NCBI RefSeq assembly: GCF_016808095.1
Contig: NC_068971.1
Span: forward strand, 29,533,631 to 29,597,630
From: Vigna angularis
Taxonomy: Eukaryota > Streptophyta > Magnoliopsida > Fabales > Fabaceae
Direction: 5' to 3'
DNA: 64,000 nt
The notes beneath the pieces are model-generated. The model saw only the letters and a program-made list of their open reading frames with translations. It was not told where the DNA came from and did not search any database. The position numbers were made by a program, and so were the translations under genes. Every line of letters begins with the position of its first letter. Within the stretch, counting starts at the first letter, position 1. Below, one piece after another: positions 21,700 through 32,245 of this stretch.

Positions 21700-23421
21700 A
21701 CTAGGGGCAATCCTGGACCCATACCACCCTTTGATCCTGAGATTGATAGGACTTTTCATAGATTAGCTAGGTGTTCTAGAAATTTATCTTTAGAGTCTGT
21801 TTTTGAGTCAGTTCCATTAGATACTCGGCATCCTACTGCTGATTACTTTGTGCATATTGCATCTGATTCTGCATCTGTATCTTCATCTTCATCAACATCT
21901 ACATCTGCACATCTTAATCACACTAAGAACAATATGGCACAACCTTCACCTCGCGAGAGGACTCTTAGGGAGATGGTTGCACCTGATTTCACTTATGAAA
22001 GCTTGTGCATCTAATATCCTCATGAGGACGTGCCGTATGTTCTCAAAACTGGACTGATCCATTTGTTGCCCAAGTTTCATGGCCTTGTAGGTGAGTGCCC
22101 GCATAAGCATCTGAAGGAATTCCATATTGTTTGTTCATTCATGAGGCCTCTAGATGTTCCCGAAGATCACATCTTTTTGAAGGCATTCCCTCATTCACTA
22201 GAAGGAGTAGCAAAGGATTGGTTGTATTACTTGGCACCTAGATCCATAACCAGCTAGGATGATCTGAAGAGGTTGTTCTTGGAGAAATTTTTCCCAGCAT
22301 CCCGGACCACAGCTATCAGAAAAGACATTTCTAGGATTAGGCAGCTCGATGGAGAGAGCTTGTATGAGTATTGGGACAGATTCAAGAAGCTATGTGCAAG
22401 CTACCCTCACCATCAGATATCCGAGCAACTCCTTCTCCAGTATTTCTATGAATGATTGAACAACATGGAGAGGAGTATGATTGATGCTACAAGTGGTGGA
22501 GCGCTTGGTGACATGACGCCTACTGAAGCTAGGCATTTGATTGAGAAGATGGCTTCTAACTCCCAGCAGTTCAGTGTGAGAAATGATGCTATTGTGGTCA
22601 AGGGAGTTCATGATGTTGCTACCCACTCTTCATCATCTATAGATAAGAAATTGGAAGGCAAGCTTGACACTCTTGTGAGTTTGGTGACACAGTTGGCATC
22701 AAATCAGAGACCGACATCTCCATCTACTTCTATTGCACGGCTGTGTGCTATTTGTCCTTCTAGTGACCATTACACTGATGCATGTCCTTCTCTACAACAA
22801 CCTAGTGCTCATGATGCACCTCAAGCTTATGCTGTAAACATTTACAACAACAGACAACAACATCAACATCAACCACAACAATAGAAAAACTATGACTTGT
22901 CCAGCAATAGGTATAACCCAGGGTGAAGGGGTCACCCTAATCTCAGATGGAACAATGCTCCAAAACAATAGCAACAACCATATCATTTGTAGAATGTTGC
23001 AGGTCCTCATAGATCTGTTCCTCCTCTTGTTCAGAGATTTCAAAGGCAACAGCAAGAGATTCCTGCCCAGCCAGCTTCCCAACCTTTCACTTCTTCTTCT
23101 GAGCTTACCTTGGAGGAGTTGGTGAAGCAGATGACTATTCAAAACATGCAATTTCAGCAGGAAACAAGGGCCTCAATCCAGGAGACAAAAGCTTCCATCC
23201 AGATCTTGACTAATCAGATGGGACAGATGGCCACACAGTTGAATCAAGCACAGTCTCAGAGTTTTGATAAATTGCCATCCCAGACTGTGCAGAATCCTAA
23301 GAATGTTAGTGCCATCACCCTCAGATCTAGGAAGCAAATTTTTGTGCCCACTGTGCCACCTCCGGCACCTGGACCTCCTAAACCTGCACCTGCCTTCTCA
23401 CAGAAAAGAGGACCAGGCTAG
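21700..23421 (+). pseudogene. Element C gag
   Basis: One frame runs from MTRGNPGPIPPFDPEIDRTF (ATG 21700) to the TAG at 23419, with stops at 22012, 22255, 22453 and 22882. Several fit C-to-T or G-to-A transitions (for example SW to S-stop at 22255). Parts in order: N-terminal acidic/serine-rich region; gag core with LLPKFHGLVGECPHKHLKEF, FPHSLEGVAKDWLYYL and RTTAIRKDISRIRQLDGESL; a CCHC knuckle CAICPSSDHYTDAC (CX2CX4HX4C); an Asn/Gln-rich stretch; a coiled-coil-like region TKASIQILTNQMGQMATQLN; and a proline-rich end. The knuckle binds genomic RNA in the family. A frameshift joins it to the protease near 23420. Few lesions compared with the other gag copies here. Confidence 0.85.
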
Positions 23422-24411
23422 TCCAAGCAGGACATTTGAGGCAGGTGGACCTTCTTCTTCAGGTGGTTCTTCTTCTCCCACCACCACCACTAGTGAATCT
23501 CCTACCTTACCCCGCCCAATTCCTCTTCCATTCCCTCCAAAGGCGATGCCTAGCAAAAGGATGGAAGAAGTGGACAAGGAAATATTGGAGACCTTCAGGA
23601 AGGTAGAAGTGAGCATACCTCTACTTGATGCCATAAAGCAAATTCCAAGATATGCAAAATTTCTAAACGACATGTGCACACATAAAAGAAAAATGAAAGG
23701 AGATGAAAGAATCAGCATGGGTAGGAATGTATCCGCGCTTATTGGTAAGTCGATCCCGCACATTCCTGAAAAGTGCAACGACCCAGGTATGTTTTGCATT
23801 CCTTGTATGATTCGAAATAGTAAATTTGAAAATCCCATGCTTGATTTGGGTGCTTCTATTAATTTCATGCCTTTGTCTATATATAAATCTTTGTCTCTAA
23901 GTCCTTTACAACCTACGGGTGTGGTCATTCAGTTGGCCAACAGGAGTGTTACCCACCTAACAGGTTACATAGAGGATGTCTTGGTTAGGGTTGGTGAACT
24001 GATTTTTCCTGCCGACTTTTATGTTTTGGAAATGGAGGAGGGATTCTCTCATGGATCCGCTCCCATCATCTTAGGCATGCCATTTTTTAAAACTGCCCGA
24101 ACCAAGATTCATGTTTATGCTGGAACTTTATCCATGGAATTTACTGATATTGTGGTTCACTTTAATATTCTTGATGCAATGAAGTTCCCAGCTGAGGACC
24201 ATTCTGTTTTTAAGATTGACATGTTGGATGACATTATTGATAAATATGTTGTTGATGAGTTTGATTCTTTACATAAGAAAGAACATTCTTCTCTATCTTC
24301 TCTACATACATTGAACCTGAATTTGAGAATGATGTTGATTTTGATGAGGATTTTGATATCCATCATGTTTATGATGTTCTTGACATTGATGATGTTGATG
24401 ATGTATCTGTC
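23422..24411 (+). pseudogene. Element C aspartic protease region
   Basis: The frame (second register, up to the shift near 24310) has a Pro/Ser-rich linker, ETFRKVEVSIPLLDAIKQIP, the retropepsin active-site motif DLGAS at 23843-23857 within MLDLGASINFMPLSIYKSL, and the flap/C-terminal strand IILGMPFF. The catalytic Asp is present. Retropepsin-type proteases cut the Gag-Pol precursor inside the particle. After about 24300 the correct frame passes to the next register; Asp/Val/Ile-rich linker follows (24310-24411). The antisense frame 23398-23928 (-) is a shadow. Confidence 0.82.
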
Positions 24412-25053
24412 ATGGATATAGATTTGGAGTCTGATGAGATGGGTGTTCTGCCTTTACTTGTGAATTCTTTAGAGTCAGAATGCACTAACCACTTTGCAAG
24501 AAGTACAAATGAATCTGACTTGCAGGAACCTACTCTTGAGTTGAAACAGCTCCCAAATAACCTCAAGTATGCTTACTTAGAGGATGATGAGAAAAAACCT
24601 GTGATCATTTCCACCTCCCTTGATGCTGTTCAAGAGGACAAGTTGTTGAGTGTGTTGAGGAAGCACAAGAGGGCCATTGGTTGGACATTGGCTGACATAC
24701 CTGGCATCAGCCCATCTACTTGTATGAATAGAATTCTTCTAGAAGAGGGAGCAAAGCCAGTTAGGCAGCCACAACGAAGGCAAAACCTTGTGATTATGGA
24801 TGTCATCAAGAAGGAGGTGACCAAGCTTCTGCAAGCTGGGATCATCTACCCCATATCAGATAGTCAATGGGTAAGCCTGATCCATGTTGTGCCCAAGAAG
24901 ACTGGCCTTACCGTGATAAAGAATGAGAAGGATGATCTGATTCCTACTAGAGTGCAGAACAGTTGGAGAGTCTACATTGACTATAGGAGGCTCAACCAAG
25001 CAACTAGGAAAGGTCACTTCCCCCTACCATTCATTGATCAAATGCTGGAGCGC
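24412..25053 (+). pseudogene. Element C reverse transcriptase, N-terminal part
   Basis: Linker (ECTNHFARSTNESDLQEPTL), then the start of RT: LRKHKRAIGWTLADIPGISP, a VIKKEVTKLLQAGIIYPISD segment, VPKKTGLTVIKNE and WRVYIDYRRLNQATRKGHFP, ending QMLER at 25053. These are the fingers and start of the palm of Ty3-gypsy RT. The frame is open over this stretch. A 108-bp LTR fragment inserted at 25054 breaks the domain; RT resumes at 25162. Confidence 0.85.
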
Positions 25054-25161
25054 TGATGACAAATTTCTGAACACCGAAAACGACGCCAAAAACTTGTAAC
25101 CTTGGCAAGTGTGACCGAATCGTAAGTAATAAACTGGTAAGACCAAGTATCGTTCTCCCAA
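25054..25161 (-). mobile_element. 108-bp type-2b LTR terminal fragment inside RT, with target duplication
   Basis: Reverse complement matches the last ~110 bp of a type-2b LTR: TGGGAGAACGATACTTGGTC, the cgattcggtcacacttgcc phrase, the internal primer-site-like ttggcgtcgttttcggtg and the TTTGTCATCA terminus. It is flanked by agcgc on both sides (25049-25053, 25162-25166). Read as TGGGAG...CATCA (25054-25160) it has TG/CA ends with one extra base. Removing it rejoins the RT coding sequence. Confidence 0.8.
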
Positions 25162-27120
25162 AGCGCCTGGCAGGTAAATCTCATTATTGCTTTCTTGAGG
25201 GATTTTCTGGGTATTTTCAAATCAATGTTGCTCATGAAGACAAAGAGAAAACCATGTTCACCTGCCCCTTTGGCACTTTTGCCTATAGGAGGATGTCATT
25301 TGGTCTATGCAACGCCCCTGGTACCTTCTTACGGTGCATGCTTAGCATTTTTAGCGATTTTCTAGAAAGTTGCATAGAGGTGTTCATGGATGATTTTACT
25401 GTATATGGATCCTCATTTGATACATGTTTAGACAGTTTGGAAAAGGTTTTGAAAAGATGCATTGATAACAACCGTGTTCTAAATTTTGAGAAATGTCATT
25501 TCATGGTTGAACAAGGTTTAGTGCTAGGGCATATCATTTCAAGAAAGGGAATAGAGGTAGATCCTGCAAAAATATATGTGATTTCACAACTGCCTTACCC
25601 CTCTTGCGTGCGAGAGGTTCAATCTTTTCTTGGGCATGCAGGTTTCTATAGGCGCTTCATCAAGGACTTCAGCAAGAAAGCGCTTCCCTTGTCCAAACTA
25701 TTGCAGAAAGACATTGAGTTTGACTTTGATGATAGATGCAAACAGGCTTTTGATTGCTTGAAGGAAGCTTTGACCACCACTCCGATCATCTAGGCACCAG
25801 ATTGGACAACCCCTTTTGAGCTTATGTGTGATGCATCCAATTATGCATTGGGGGCTGTCTTGACAAAAAAGATTGATAAGTTGCCTCGAGTGATCTACTA
25901 CGCTTCCAGGACTTTGGATGCTGCCCAAGCAAACTACACCACCACTAAGAAAGAGCTCTTAGCCATTGTGTTCGCTCTTGATAAATTTAGATCTTATTTG
26001 CTTAGTTCTCCTGTCACTGTTTTCACTGACCATGCAACTCTAAAATTTCTATTGAAGAAGGCTGAGTCGAAGCCTAGATTGATTAAGTGGATGCTCCTAC
26101 TCCAAGAGTTTGATCTGCAAATCCAAGACAGAAGTGGAGCACAGAATCTGGTTGCTGACCACCTAAGCAGGATTGAGACAGCTGAGGATGAAGCCAATGT
26201 TTTGCCTATCCAGGATAACTTTCCTGATGAAAGCTTATTGACGGTTTCACTTTCTTACCCTACCCCTTGGTTTGTAAATATTGTCAATTATTTGGTTGCT
26301 TATGTTTTTCCTCCCTTAGCATCGCATGCTCAAATTGCTAAAATTAAGAGCGATGCTAAGTATTACATTTGGGGTGACCCATATCTGTGGAAGTTGTGCA
26401 GTGATCAGGTTACAAAAAGATGCATTCCGGACCATGAGATCGACTCGGTCCTACAGTTTTGTCACCCTTCCTCACCTGGTGGTCATTTGGGAATTCAAAG
26501 AATGGCTTGTAGGCTGTTAGATTGTGGTTTCTATTGGCCCTCCATCTTTAAGGATGTTGAGAGGATTTGCAGCACCTGCGAGCCATGTCAGAGAGCAGGA
26601 GGATCACTTTCATGGAGACAACAGATGCCTCAACAGCCCATGCTATTCTGTGAGGTATTTGATGTCTAGGGTATAGATTACATGGGTCCCTTTCCTGTTT
26701 CTTTCGGTATCTCTTATATTCTCCTTCCTGTGGATTATGTTTCAAAATGGGTGGAAGCTAGAGCCACCAGAACTAACGATGCTCGGGTTGTTGTAGATTT
26801 TGTTAGATCTCACCACTTTTGCAGGTTTGGAGTGCCCCGAGCAATTGTTAGTGATCAAGGAACCCATTTTTGCAACAAATCAATGCAAGCCTTGCTAAAG
26901 AAGTATGGGGTGGTACACAGAGTCTCTACACCTTACCACCCCCAAACAAATGGGCAAGCGGAGATCTCAAACAGGTAGATTAAGAGGATTTTGGAGAAGA
27001 TTGTCCAGCCCAATAGGAAAGATTGGAGCAATAGGTTGGACGATGCTCTTTAGGCCCACAAGACTGCCTACAAAGCACCGATAGGGATGTCTCCCTACCG
27101 GATTGTCATTTGGAAGCTCC
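25162..27120 (+). pseudogene. Element C RT C-terminus, RNase H and integrase
   Basis: One register throughout, with stops at 25791, 26667, 26976 and about 27052, mostly Gln or Trp codons changed by transitions. RT: KTMFTCPFGTFAYRRMSFGL, catalytic FMDD at 25383-25394, and the FLGHAGFYRRFIKDFSKKAL thumb segment. RNase [45 protein letters not shown] and the closing VADHLSR, so the acidic residues are present. Integrase: the HHCC zinc region (GGHLGIQRM to [12 protein letters not shown]), catalytic Asp at 26676 (GIDYMGPF), Asp at 26853 (VSDQGTHF) and Glu at 26961 (GQAEI), spaced D-35-E as in the family. The frame is cut after MSPYRIVIWK at about 27118, where the integrase C-terminus is deleted and replaced by LTR sequence. 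This is the best-preserved enzyme set in the window. Confidence 0.9.
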
Positions 27121-27892
27121 TGTCACGTCCAACATTGTGGTGTGCTCGCTATTGTAGACACGTCCAGCTACTGATGATGGAAGGAAGAAAAGTGCACGTT
27201 GTCACGCTACCACGTCTTTGATGGAGAGCTCCAAAGCCAGCACGTTGAGAGGAGTGGTGTCACGATCAGGCTGGAGAGGAAGCATACGGACATTAGGAAG
27301 AGGCACACAGCTCACGTCCACAATCGTTGAGGCAGAAGCAGTGATTAAGTGCTTGGTGCAGCACGATGTTTTCTTTCTTTTAATTTAGAAGCTCGCTGAT
27401 TCATTTGCTGCAAGGTGCTTGATTTGTTGTTCGAAGTCTCGTTTTTGCTGATTATGGTTTATGCATTTAATTAGTTTATGTATTTAATTAGTTTATGCAT
27501 CTAGTGCTTCCAAGGCTAACATAGACCATTCGGTCTCATAGGCTAGCTCTTTAATGTGTTTTTAGTCACTAGTTTGTTTGGTTTTATTTCATTTTATTAG
27601 CTCATCCATTTTTCAAGTCCAATTTAATTAACTGGCTGGTGTGCGGTTTAGGATTGTTCGGTTTAATGTTTTCATTTACTTTAATGTTTCCAATTGTATT
27701 CAGTTGTGTTTAATTCTCATTTTTAATTTCGTCATTTGCATTCACAAAATCTTTCACAAAACTCCCCACTAAGTGTTCGACGTATTGACTGAACCACATT
27801 TGGTCCTTGAGAGACGACCTAGGAGTCACTTCCTAGCACTATACTGCATTTTTAATGCACATCAAATTTGATGGGCCGCGACAGTCGCATCA
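27121..27892 (+). repeat. Element C 3' LTR (5'-truncated)
   Basis: Begins abruptly at tgtcacgtccaacattg, which matches the interior of S1 at 17215, and ends GACAGTCGCATCA followed by the target duplication. The first ~890 bp of the LTR, the polypurine tract and everything after integrase are deleted in one event; ctgtcac-like microhomology lies at the joint. Confidence 0.85.
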
Positions 27893-27897
27893 ACGAC

Positions 27898-28566
27898 ATT
27901 TCCAAATAGTTCAAGATCGAAGGCTTTTAATGGAGCGAAAAGTGCGGTGGATACCATCCATGGCCCCGCAATTTGGAGAGGAATTAGTTAGAAGAGGATG
28001 GGAGAATGTAGTTGCTTACCCTACACCAGCAAACATAGCAGTAGTCAAGGAATTTTACACCAATGCCAGAGCATTTGGCAACACTCATACAGAGAGTTAC
28101 ATGAGCTGTGTGAGAGGAAAGATTATTCAGTATGATCCTAATACTATTAACAGGTTTCTGCATACTGAGTGGGCTAGTGAACAGTGTCAGTTTGCACTAA
28201 GTATGGAGGAGGGAGTAGATTTTGATGATATAGAGAGGACATTGTGTGTTCCTAGAGGACACTTCTAGAGGAACATGAATGATGCGCCCATTCATATTAG
28301 GAGATCCCATTTGACTCCTTTGGCAAAGTACTGAATGGCATTATCTTATGCCAACATTCAGCTGTGTTCTCATGTGTCTGATATCACTACCGTTAGGGCC
28401 ATCTTCCTTTATTGTGTGCTAAAAGGGTTGAATATTAATATTGGGCAGGTTAGAGAAAATGAGATTCAGACTTGTGTCAGTTCTGTGAACAACAAAGCAC
28501 CTTTGAGGCATCCATCTTTGATCACACATCTCTGTGAGTTAGTTGGGGTGAATACTTCCACATCCA
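27898..28566 (+). pseudogene. Element G env-like ORF, main fragment
   Basis: Continuation of the ORF opened at 20773. Visible segments: QIVQDRRLLMERKVRWIPSM, FGEELVRRGWENVVAYPTPA, VVKEFYTNARAFGNTHTESY, VRGKIIQYDPNTINRFLHTEW and QCQFALSMEEGVDFDD, then after stops at 28266 (Gln codon) and 28332 (Trp codon) NIQLCSHVSDITTVRAIFLY, NEIQTCVSSVNNKAPLRHPS and LITHLCELVGV. This is the conserved core of the putative plant transposon protein family (PF20167-like). It is truncated at about 28566 by an LTR fragment. No signal peptide or transmembrane segment is visible here. Role unknown; env-like is by position. Confidence 0.75.
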
Positions 28567-29523
28567 CCGCCCGAGCGCCTTAAATGGGGTGTCCGAGCGT
28601 CGTGGATTAGGCCTAGTTTTTGCTCTGTTTCGACTCTTTTGGACCGGGCCCTGTTTCTACTATTTTCTGACTTTATTTAAAGTACCCAAGCGCTCTGAGT
28701 TTTGTATCTCTAGCTGGAGCAACACAATAGCCCACTCTTATACTTTCTAAAGGCAAATTTGGAGGCGCGAGCTTCCTCTTCTACTCTTAGGGTTTCACTA
28801 TCTCATACTTTTCCATTATTCATCTAGTTTCTCCATGTCTATGGAAAAGTAAACTCTATTTGTTGTTGGGGAATGACGTAACCTTGTAAACTCTCATGTA
28901 TTTGAATTGATTCTTAATTTATATGCTTTTTCATTAATTGTTAAGGAATTCATCTGTTTCAATGCTTGCTCTATTTAACTCATTTAGTAGCATGATTTAT
29001 GAATTGATGAGTGTCGGAAGGTTCCTTACATTCAGGTTCTTGTTGAATTCTCCCAAGTGTAATATTTCTCAGGGATGAGGGTATGAGTACTTGGTCGTCT
29101 TAAGCTTTTGATCTTCAAACTTAATTTTCTAGGAACGCTGGAATTGCACGAACTAGGAATTAAGGCAGGCTTATTGCGCCGAGGGATCGGGTTCTAAGTA
29201 ATTTAGTGAGTGACGTTAACATTAATGTAAAAAGAAGAATTCTTATATACATGGGAGTAAACTTGGTGAAATCAAACCGCAACAACATATTCATCTCATA
29301 TTAAACAACATCCGTTCATCTTTGTGTTACTCTATAATTGGTCAATTTGCATTCATATTTAATTTTATGTCTTTGCATTTGAAACCAACAATCTCGTTTT
29401 ATTTAAGTCTTAATTAATTGAGTTATCACACAACTGTCTAATGCTGAGAGTCTTCAGGGATACGATACTTGGTCTTACCATTTTATATTACTTGTGCGAT
29501 TTGGTAGACTTGTCAATCCATCA
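28567..29523 (+). repeat. Type-2a LTR, 5'-truncated (element L)
   Basis: Begins inside the LTR at the ccgcccgagcgcc block (compare J at 36155) and ends TGTCAATCCATCA at 29523. The first half and the TGATAACGG start are missing. Confidence 0.8.
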
Positions 29524-29532
29524 ACAAGTTTT

Positions 29533-29550
29533 TGGCGCCGTTGCCGGGGA
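29533..29550 (+). other. Primer binding site of element L (perfect tRNA-Asp match)
   Basis: TGGCGCCGTTGCCGGGGA, identical over 18 bases to the complement of the 3' end of plant tRNA-Asp as I recall it. It is the best primer site in the window, although its element has lost everything downstream of about 29555. Confidence 0.88.
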
Positions 29551-29964
29551 TCAAAAATATTGTTATAAATTTTCTCTTCATAAAAGAGATTGGAGTATTT
29601 AATTAAGACAACGAACACAAGGAAAAAAATATGTCTCGTTCACAGACTTTGCATTTTGTTCAACATATTGCAAGAACTCCGAAACACCCTTTTCATATTC
29701 TTCACTGATGCGACATTCATTCATCCAACTTCGATCCATACTTTGTTCATAACATACTTCATCAGTTTCAATTTTTGAACTCTCACATGGTTAGGCGCAA
29801 CCCATTCAGAAAAATTATTTTTCATAATTTTCTAAGACACATGCAAAGAAGTCTAACATGATAAATTTGATAAGATTTGGGCAGCATTTTCCATTAGTCT
29901 CCGAAATACACGAAATGAGAGTGGTCACGGATGACCACAATCAAATATGCATCCGGAGAACAAC

Positions 29965-30640
29965 TAGTGTTGTCAAAATGGGTTGTAACATGCGAGCCAA
30001 CTTGGCCACCACGGGTTTGAGCCGGGTTGGTTTGAAAAAAATGTAATTTTTTGTGCGGGTTAGTTTTCTACCCAGCTCACTTAGAACCCGACTCATCAGT
30101 GGTGAGCCGGGTTGGCTCAACAACCCACCTAATTTAATTTAATTATTTATTATTGTGTTTCAATATTATTAGTTATCATTTTTTTATTATATTGTAGATT
30201 GTGATAAGGAAGATGTTTCAAGAGAGAAAAATATTATAGATTTATCTATTCAAGACTTTAATATTATAAATGGACAAGTGATACAAAAATTATCAATATT
30301 AAAAACTTATTTGTTCGACCTTTTGTAGATGTTTTTAGATTAAGCTTGGATTCTATGATATATTTTTTTATTTTCAACTGTCTTTGGAGTTTAACATCAT
30401 TTTAGAGTGACCTTTATTTAGATTTGAAATAAAAAAATTGAATTTTTTTTATTTAAAAAAAACTTATAATTAAATGAGCAACGAGCCAACCCGTATAACC
30501 CACCAACCCGTGGTGGGTCAAGCCGGGTTCAAACTTTTTTAACTCGCTAATAAGTGAGTCAGGATGGGTTGGCTCACTAAGTGACCAACCCGTGGTTGGT
30601 CGGGCCGAGTCGAGCTGGGTTACCTGTTTTGAAAGCTCTA
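29965..30640. mobile_element. Non-autonomous hAT-like element with 8-bp target duplication
   Basis: 676 bp bounded by TAGTGTTGTCAAAATGGGT on the left and, inverted, TAGAGCTTTCAAAACAGGT on the right. These imperfect terminal inverted repeats are flanked by the perfect 8-bp duplication agaacaac (29957-29964, 30641-30648). Subterminal regions are rich in gggttgg and cccgtggtgg motifs in both orientations. No transposase is encoded. 8-bp duplications and TA-G...C-TA ends are typical of hAT elements. Confidence 0.88.
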
Positions 30641-30892
30641 AGAACAACACAAATAACATGAACCAAAATTTTATCAATCTTATCCACAAACTCCAACATA
30701 CATGTTATAGCAAATTATGAAAAATAATTTTCCCAAACCTTCTAATTGAACAATTCAAAATTTAACACAAATGATTAAAAGATTAATCATTTGTGTTAAA
30801 TTTCAAACGGGAACCAAGTTTCACTTAATGATTTCATAGTTATAATATAACATGCATATCATAACAACACAACAAACTTTATCATATGTTTT

Positions 30893-30970
30893 AACTAATA
30901 ACCCAATCACATGCATACCCAAAAGCCAATAACATGCATACCCAAAAGCCAATAACATGCATACACAAAA
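30893..30970. repeat. Short tandem repeat, three ~26-bp units
   Basis: Units share acatgcatacccaaaagcca. The last unit is diverged. No coding frame. Confidence 0.7.
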
Positions 30971-31309
30971 ACTTTCCAACAAGAAAGATAACCTTCTTAA
31001 ATAATTAAAAACGCAGTGGAGGGAAATGGAGGAGTGCACCGTTCAAAAACGTAAGAAATCACCACCCAACAATGCTCAAAATCTCTGCCCAAGAACATGC
31101 ACAAAACTACACAAAAACGCAATGAAAACGCATTTTAATCGGTTCAAATGAAGATAATTCATCAAAAGAGTAATGTAATCGGAGTAAAAGTAATTTTAAA
31201 TGGTGCAAAAGAGAGAAAATAAACCTCAAAAACGTTGGCCGTGGAGAGAAAACGCGAGGAAGACAATGAAGAATGATGCGTGTAACTGTTGTCTCATGTT
31301 CGTGGGTTG

Positions 31310-31891
31310 GTAATAACAAAGCTTTAGACGTCGGCCCCCCTCCCAGCTGACGTCTAAATGTCGTTACACGTCAGCCCCCCTCCCAAGCCAACATGTAAAG
31401 GGTTTAAAATATTAATTTTGGCGGAGACATTTGGTGTCCGGGTTGGGGGGAGCCGACTTTTAAGACCTATGTAGATGTCGGGGCTAACTGACAAACGTCT
31501 AAGGGCAATGAAACAATCACTTTTGTAGGCCATTTGGCGTCCGGGGAAAGGGGGGGTGATGTCTAAATGAAGTCAAAAAGTAACTTTTGGGATTCTGAGC
31601 TGACCAATTCGGCGTCCAATGTTTGGGGTCGACGTCTAAATAGGCTATAGACATCAGCCCCCCTACACCTGGACCTCTAAAGCCAATAAAAAAATATTTT
31701 TTTTATTTTTTCATATATTTTTGGCGTCCATTTTAGGGGGCGATGTGTATGCGTATTTAGACGTCAGAGCCCCCATAGGCGACGTCTAAATAGTTATCTT
31801 ATTTACGAAAATGCCACCGATCATTTTTACGTTGGATATTTGGTTGTTGGACGTCTAACGGGTGACGTTAAAGGCCTTTACTACACTAGTG
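31310..31891. mobile_element. CACTA-like element terminus with gacgtct subterminal repeats
   Basis: Ends ccgttTactacactagtg-like at 31884-31891, which on the other strand reads CACTAGTGTAGTAAAGGCC, a CACTA-type terminus. Inward of it are many copies of gacgtctaaa and related forms (agacgtc, ggcgtcc, cgacgtc) in both orientations, as in subterminal regions bound by CACTA transposases. The opposite terminus was not located, so length and target duplication are unknown. Confidence 0.55.
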
Positions 31892-32245
31892 AATTTAGAC
31901 CAATAGACAACGCTTATTAAAAAAGTGTTTTCTATTGAAAAATTAAATAAATCATTAAAAAAATATTCAAACTAATAGATAATGGTTATTTAAAAAGTGT
32001 TGTCTTTTGTACCATCAATAGACAACACTTATTTAAAAAAGTGTTGACAGGCTCTTAATAGACAATATGTTTTCAAATAAACAGTGTTTGTTAACATCCA
32101 TAAATAGACAATATTTTTTTTAGAAGTACTGTCTATTAGACAACGCTCAAATAAACAATACCTAAAAAACATTGTGTATAGAAAAAAAAATGTTGTCTAT
32201 AACAAAAACAACGATGTCTATTGACGTTTTTGTGGTAATATACAT
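31892..32245. repeat. Subterminal-repeat block, probable remnant of a second small DNA transposon
   Basis: Repeated tagacaacactt and aagtgttgtcta motifs occur about every 40-60 bp in both orientations between 31905 and 32225, ending at tttttgtggta (32235-32243), which reversed gives taccacaaaaa, close to a CACTACCACAAAAA-type end. The left end overlaps the CACTA terminus above. Confidence 0.45.

Larger units (their letters stand above)
20875..27892 (+). mobile_element. Element C: Athila/Calypso-like retrotransposon with near-complete pol
   Basis: Complete insertion with target duplication gcgac (20870-20874) / acgac (27893-27897; one mismatch). Order: 5' LTR 20875-21507, primer site 21513-21530, gag, protease, RT (split by a 108-bp insert), RNase H, integrase, then a deletion fusing integrase to the middle of the 3' LTR. 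The shared LTR part (21071-21507 versus 27447-27892) is very similar, with roughly ten substitutions and one small indel by eye, so C is relatively young. It lies inside the env-like ORF of G. Confidence 0.9.
29551..31309. other. Unassigned AT-rich sequence, possibly CACTA element interior
   Basis: After the primer site of L no Athila leader or gag follows. The text around 29860-29960 and 30641-31300 resembles sequence I associate with the 3' part of legume CACTA elements, and the stretch runs into CACTA-like subterminal sequence at 31310. The hAT element at 29965-30640 is inserted in it. A short tandem (three ~26-bp units with ccaataacatgcatac) is at 30893-30970. Short frames (29590-29778, 30821-31039 (-), 31107-31319 (-)) are not recognised. 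Confidence 0.35.

Noticed and set aside
23398..23928. 176-codon minus-strand frame
   Set aside because: Antisense of the protease region of element C; the sense strand has clear retropepsin motifs.
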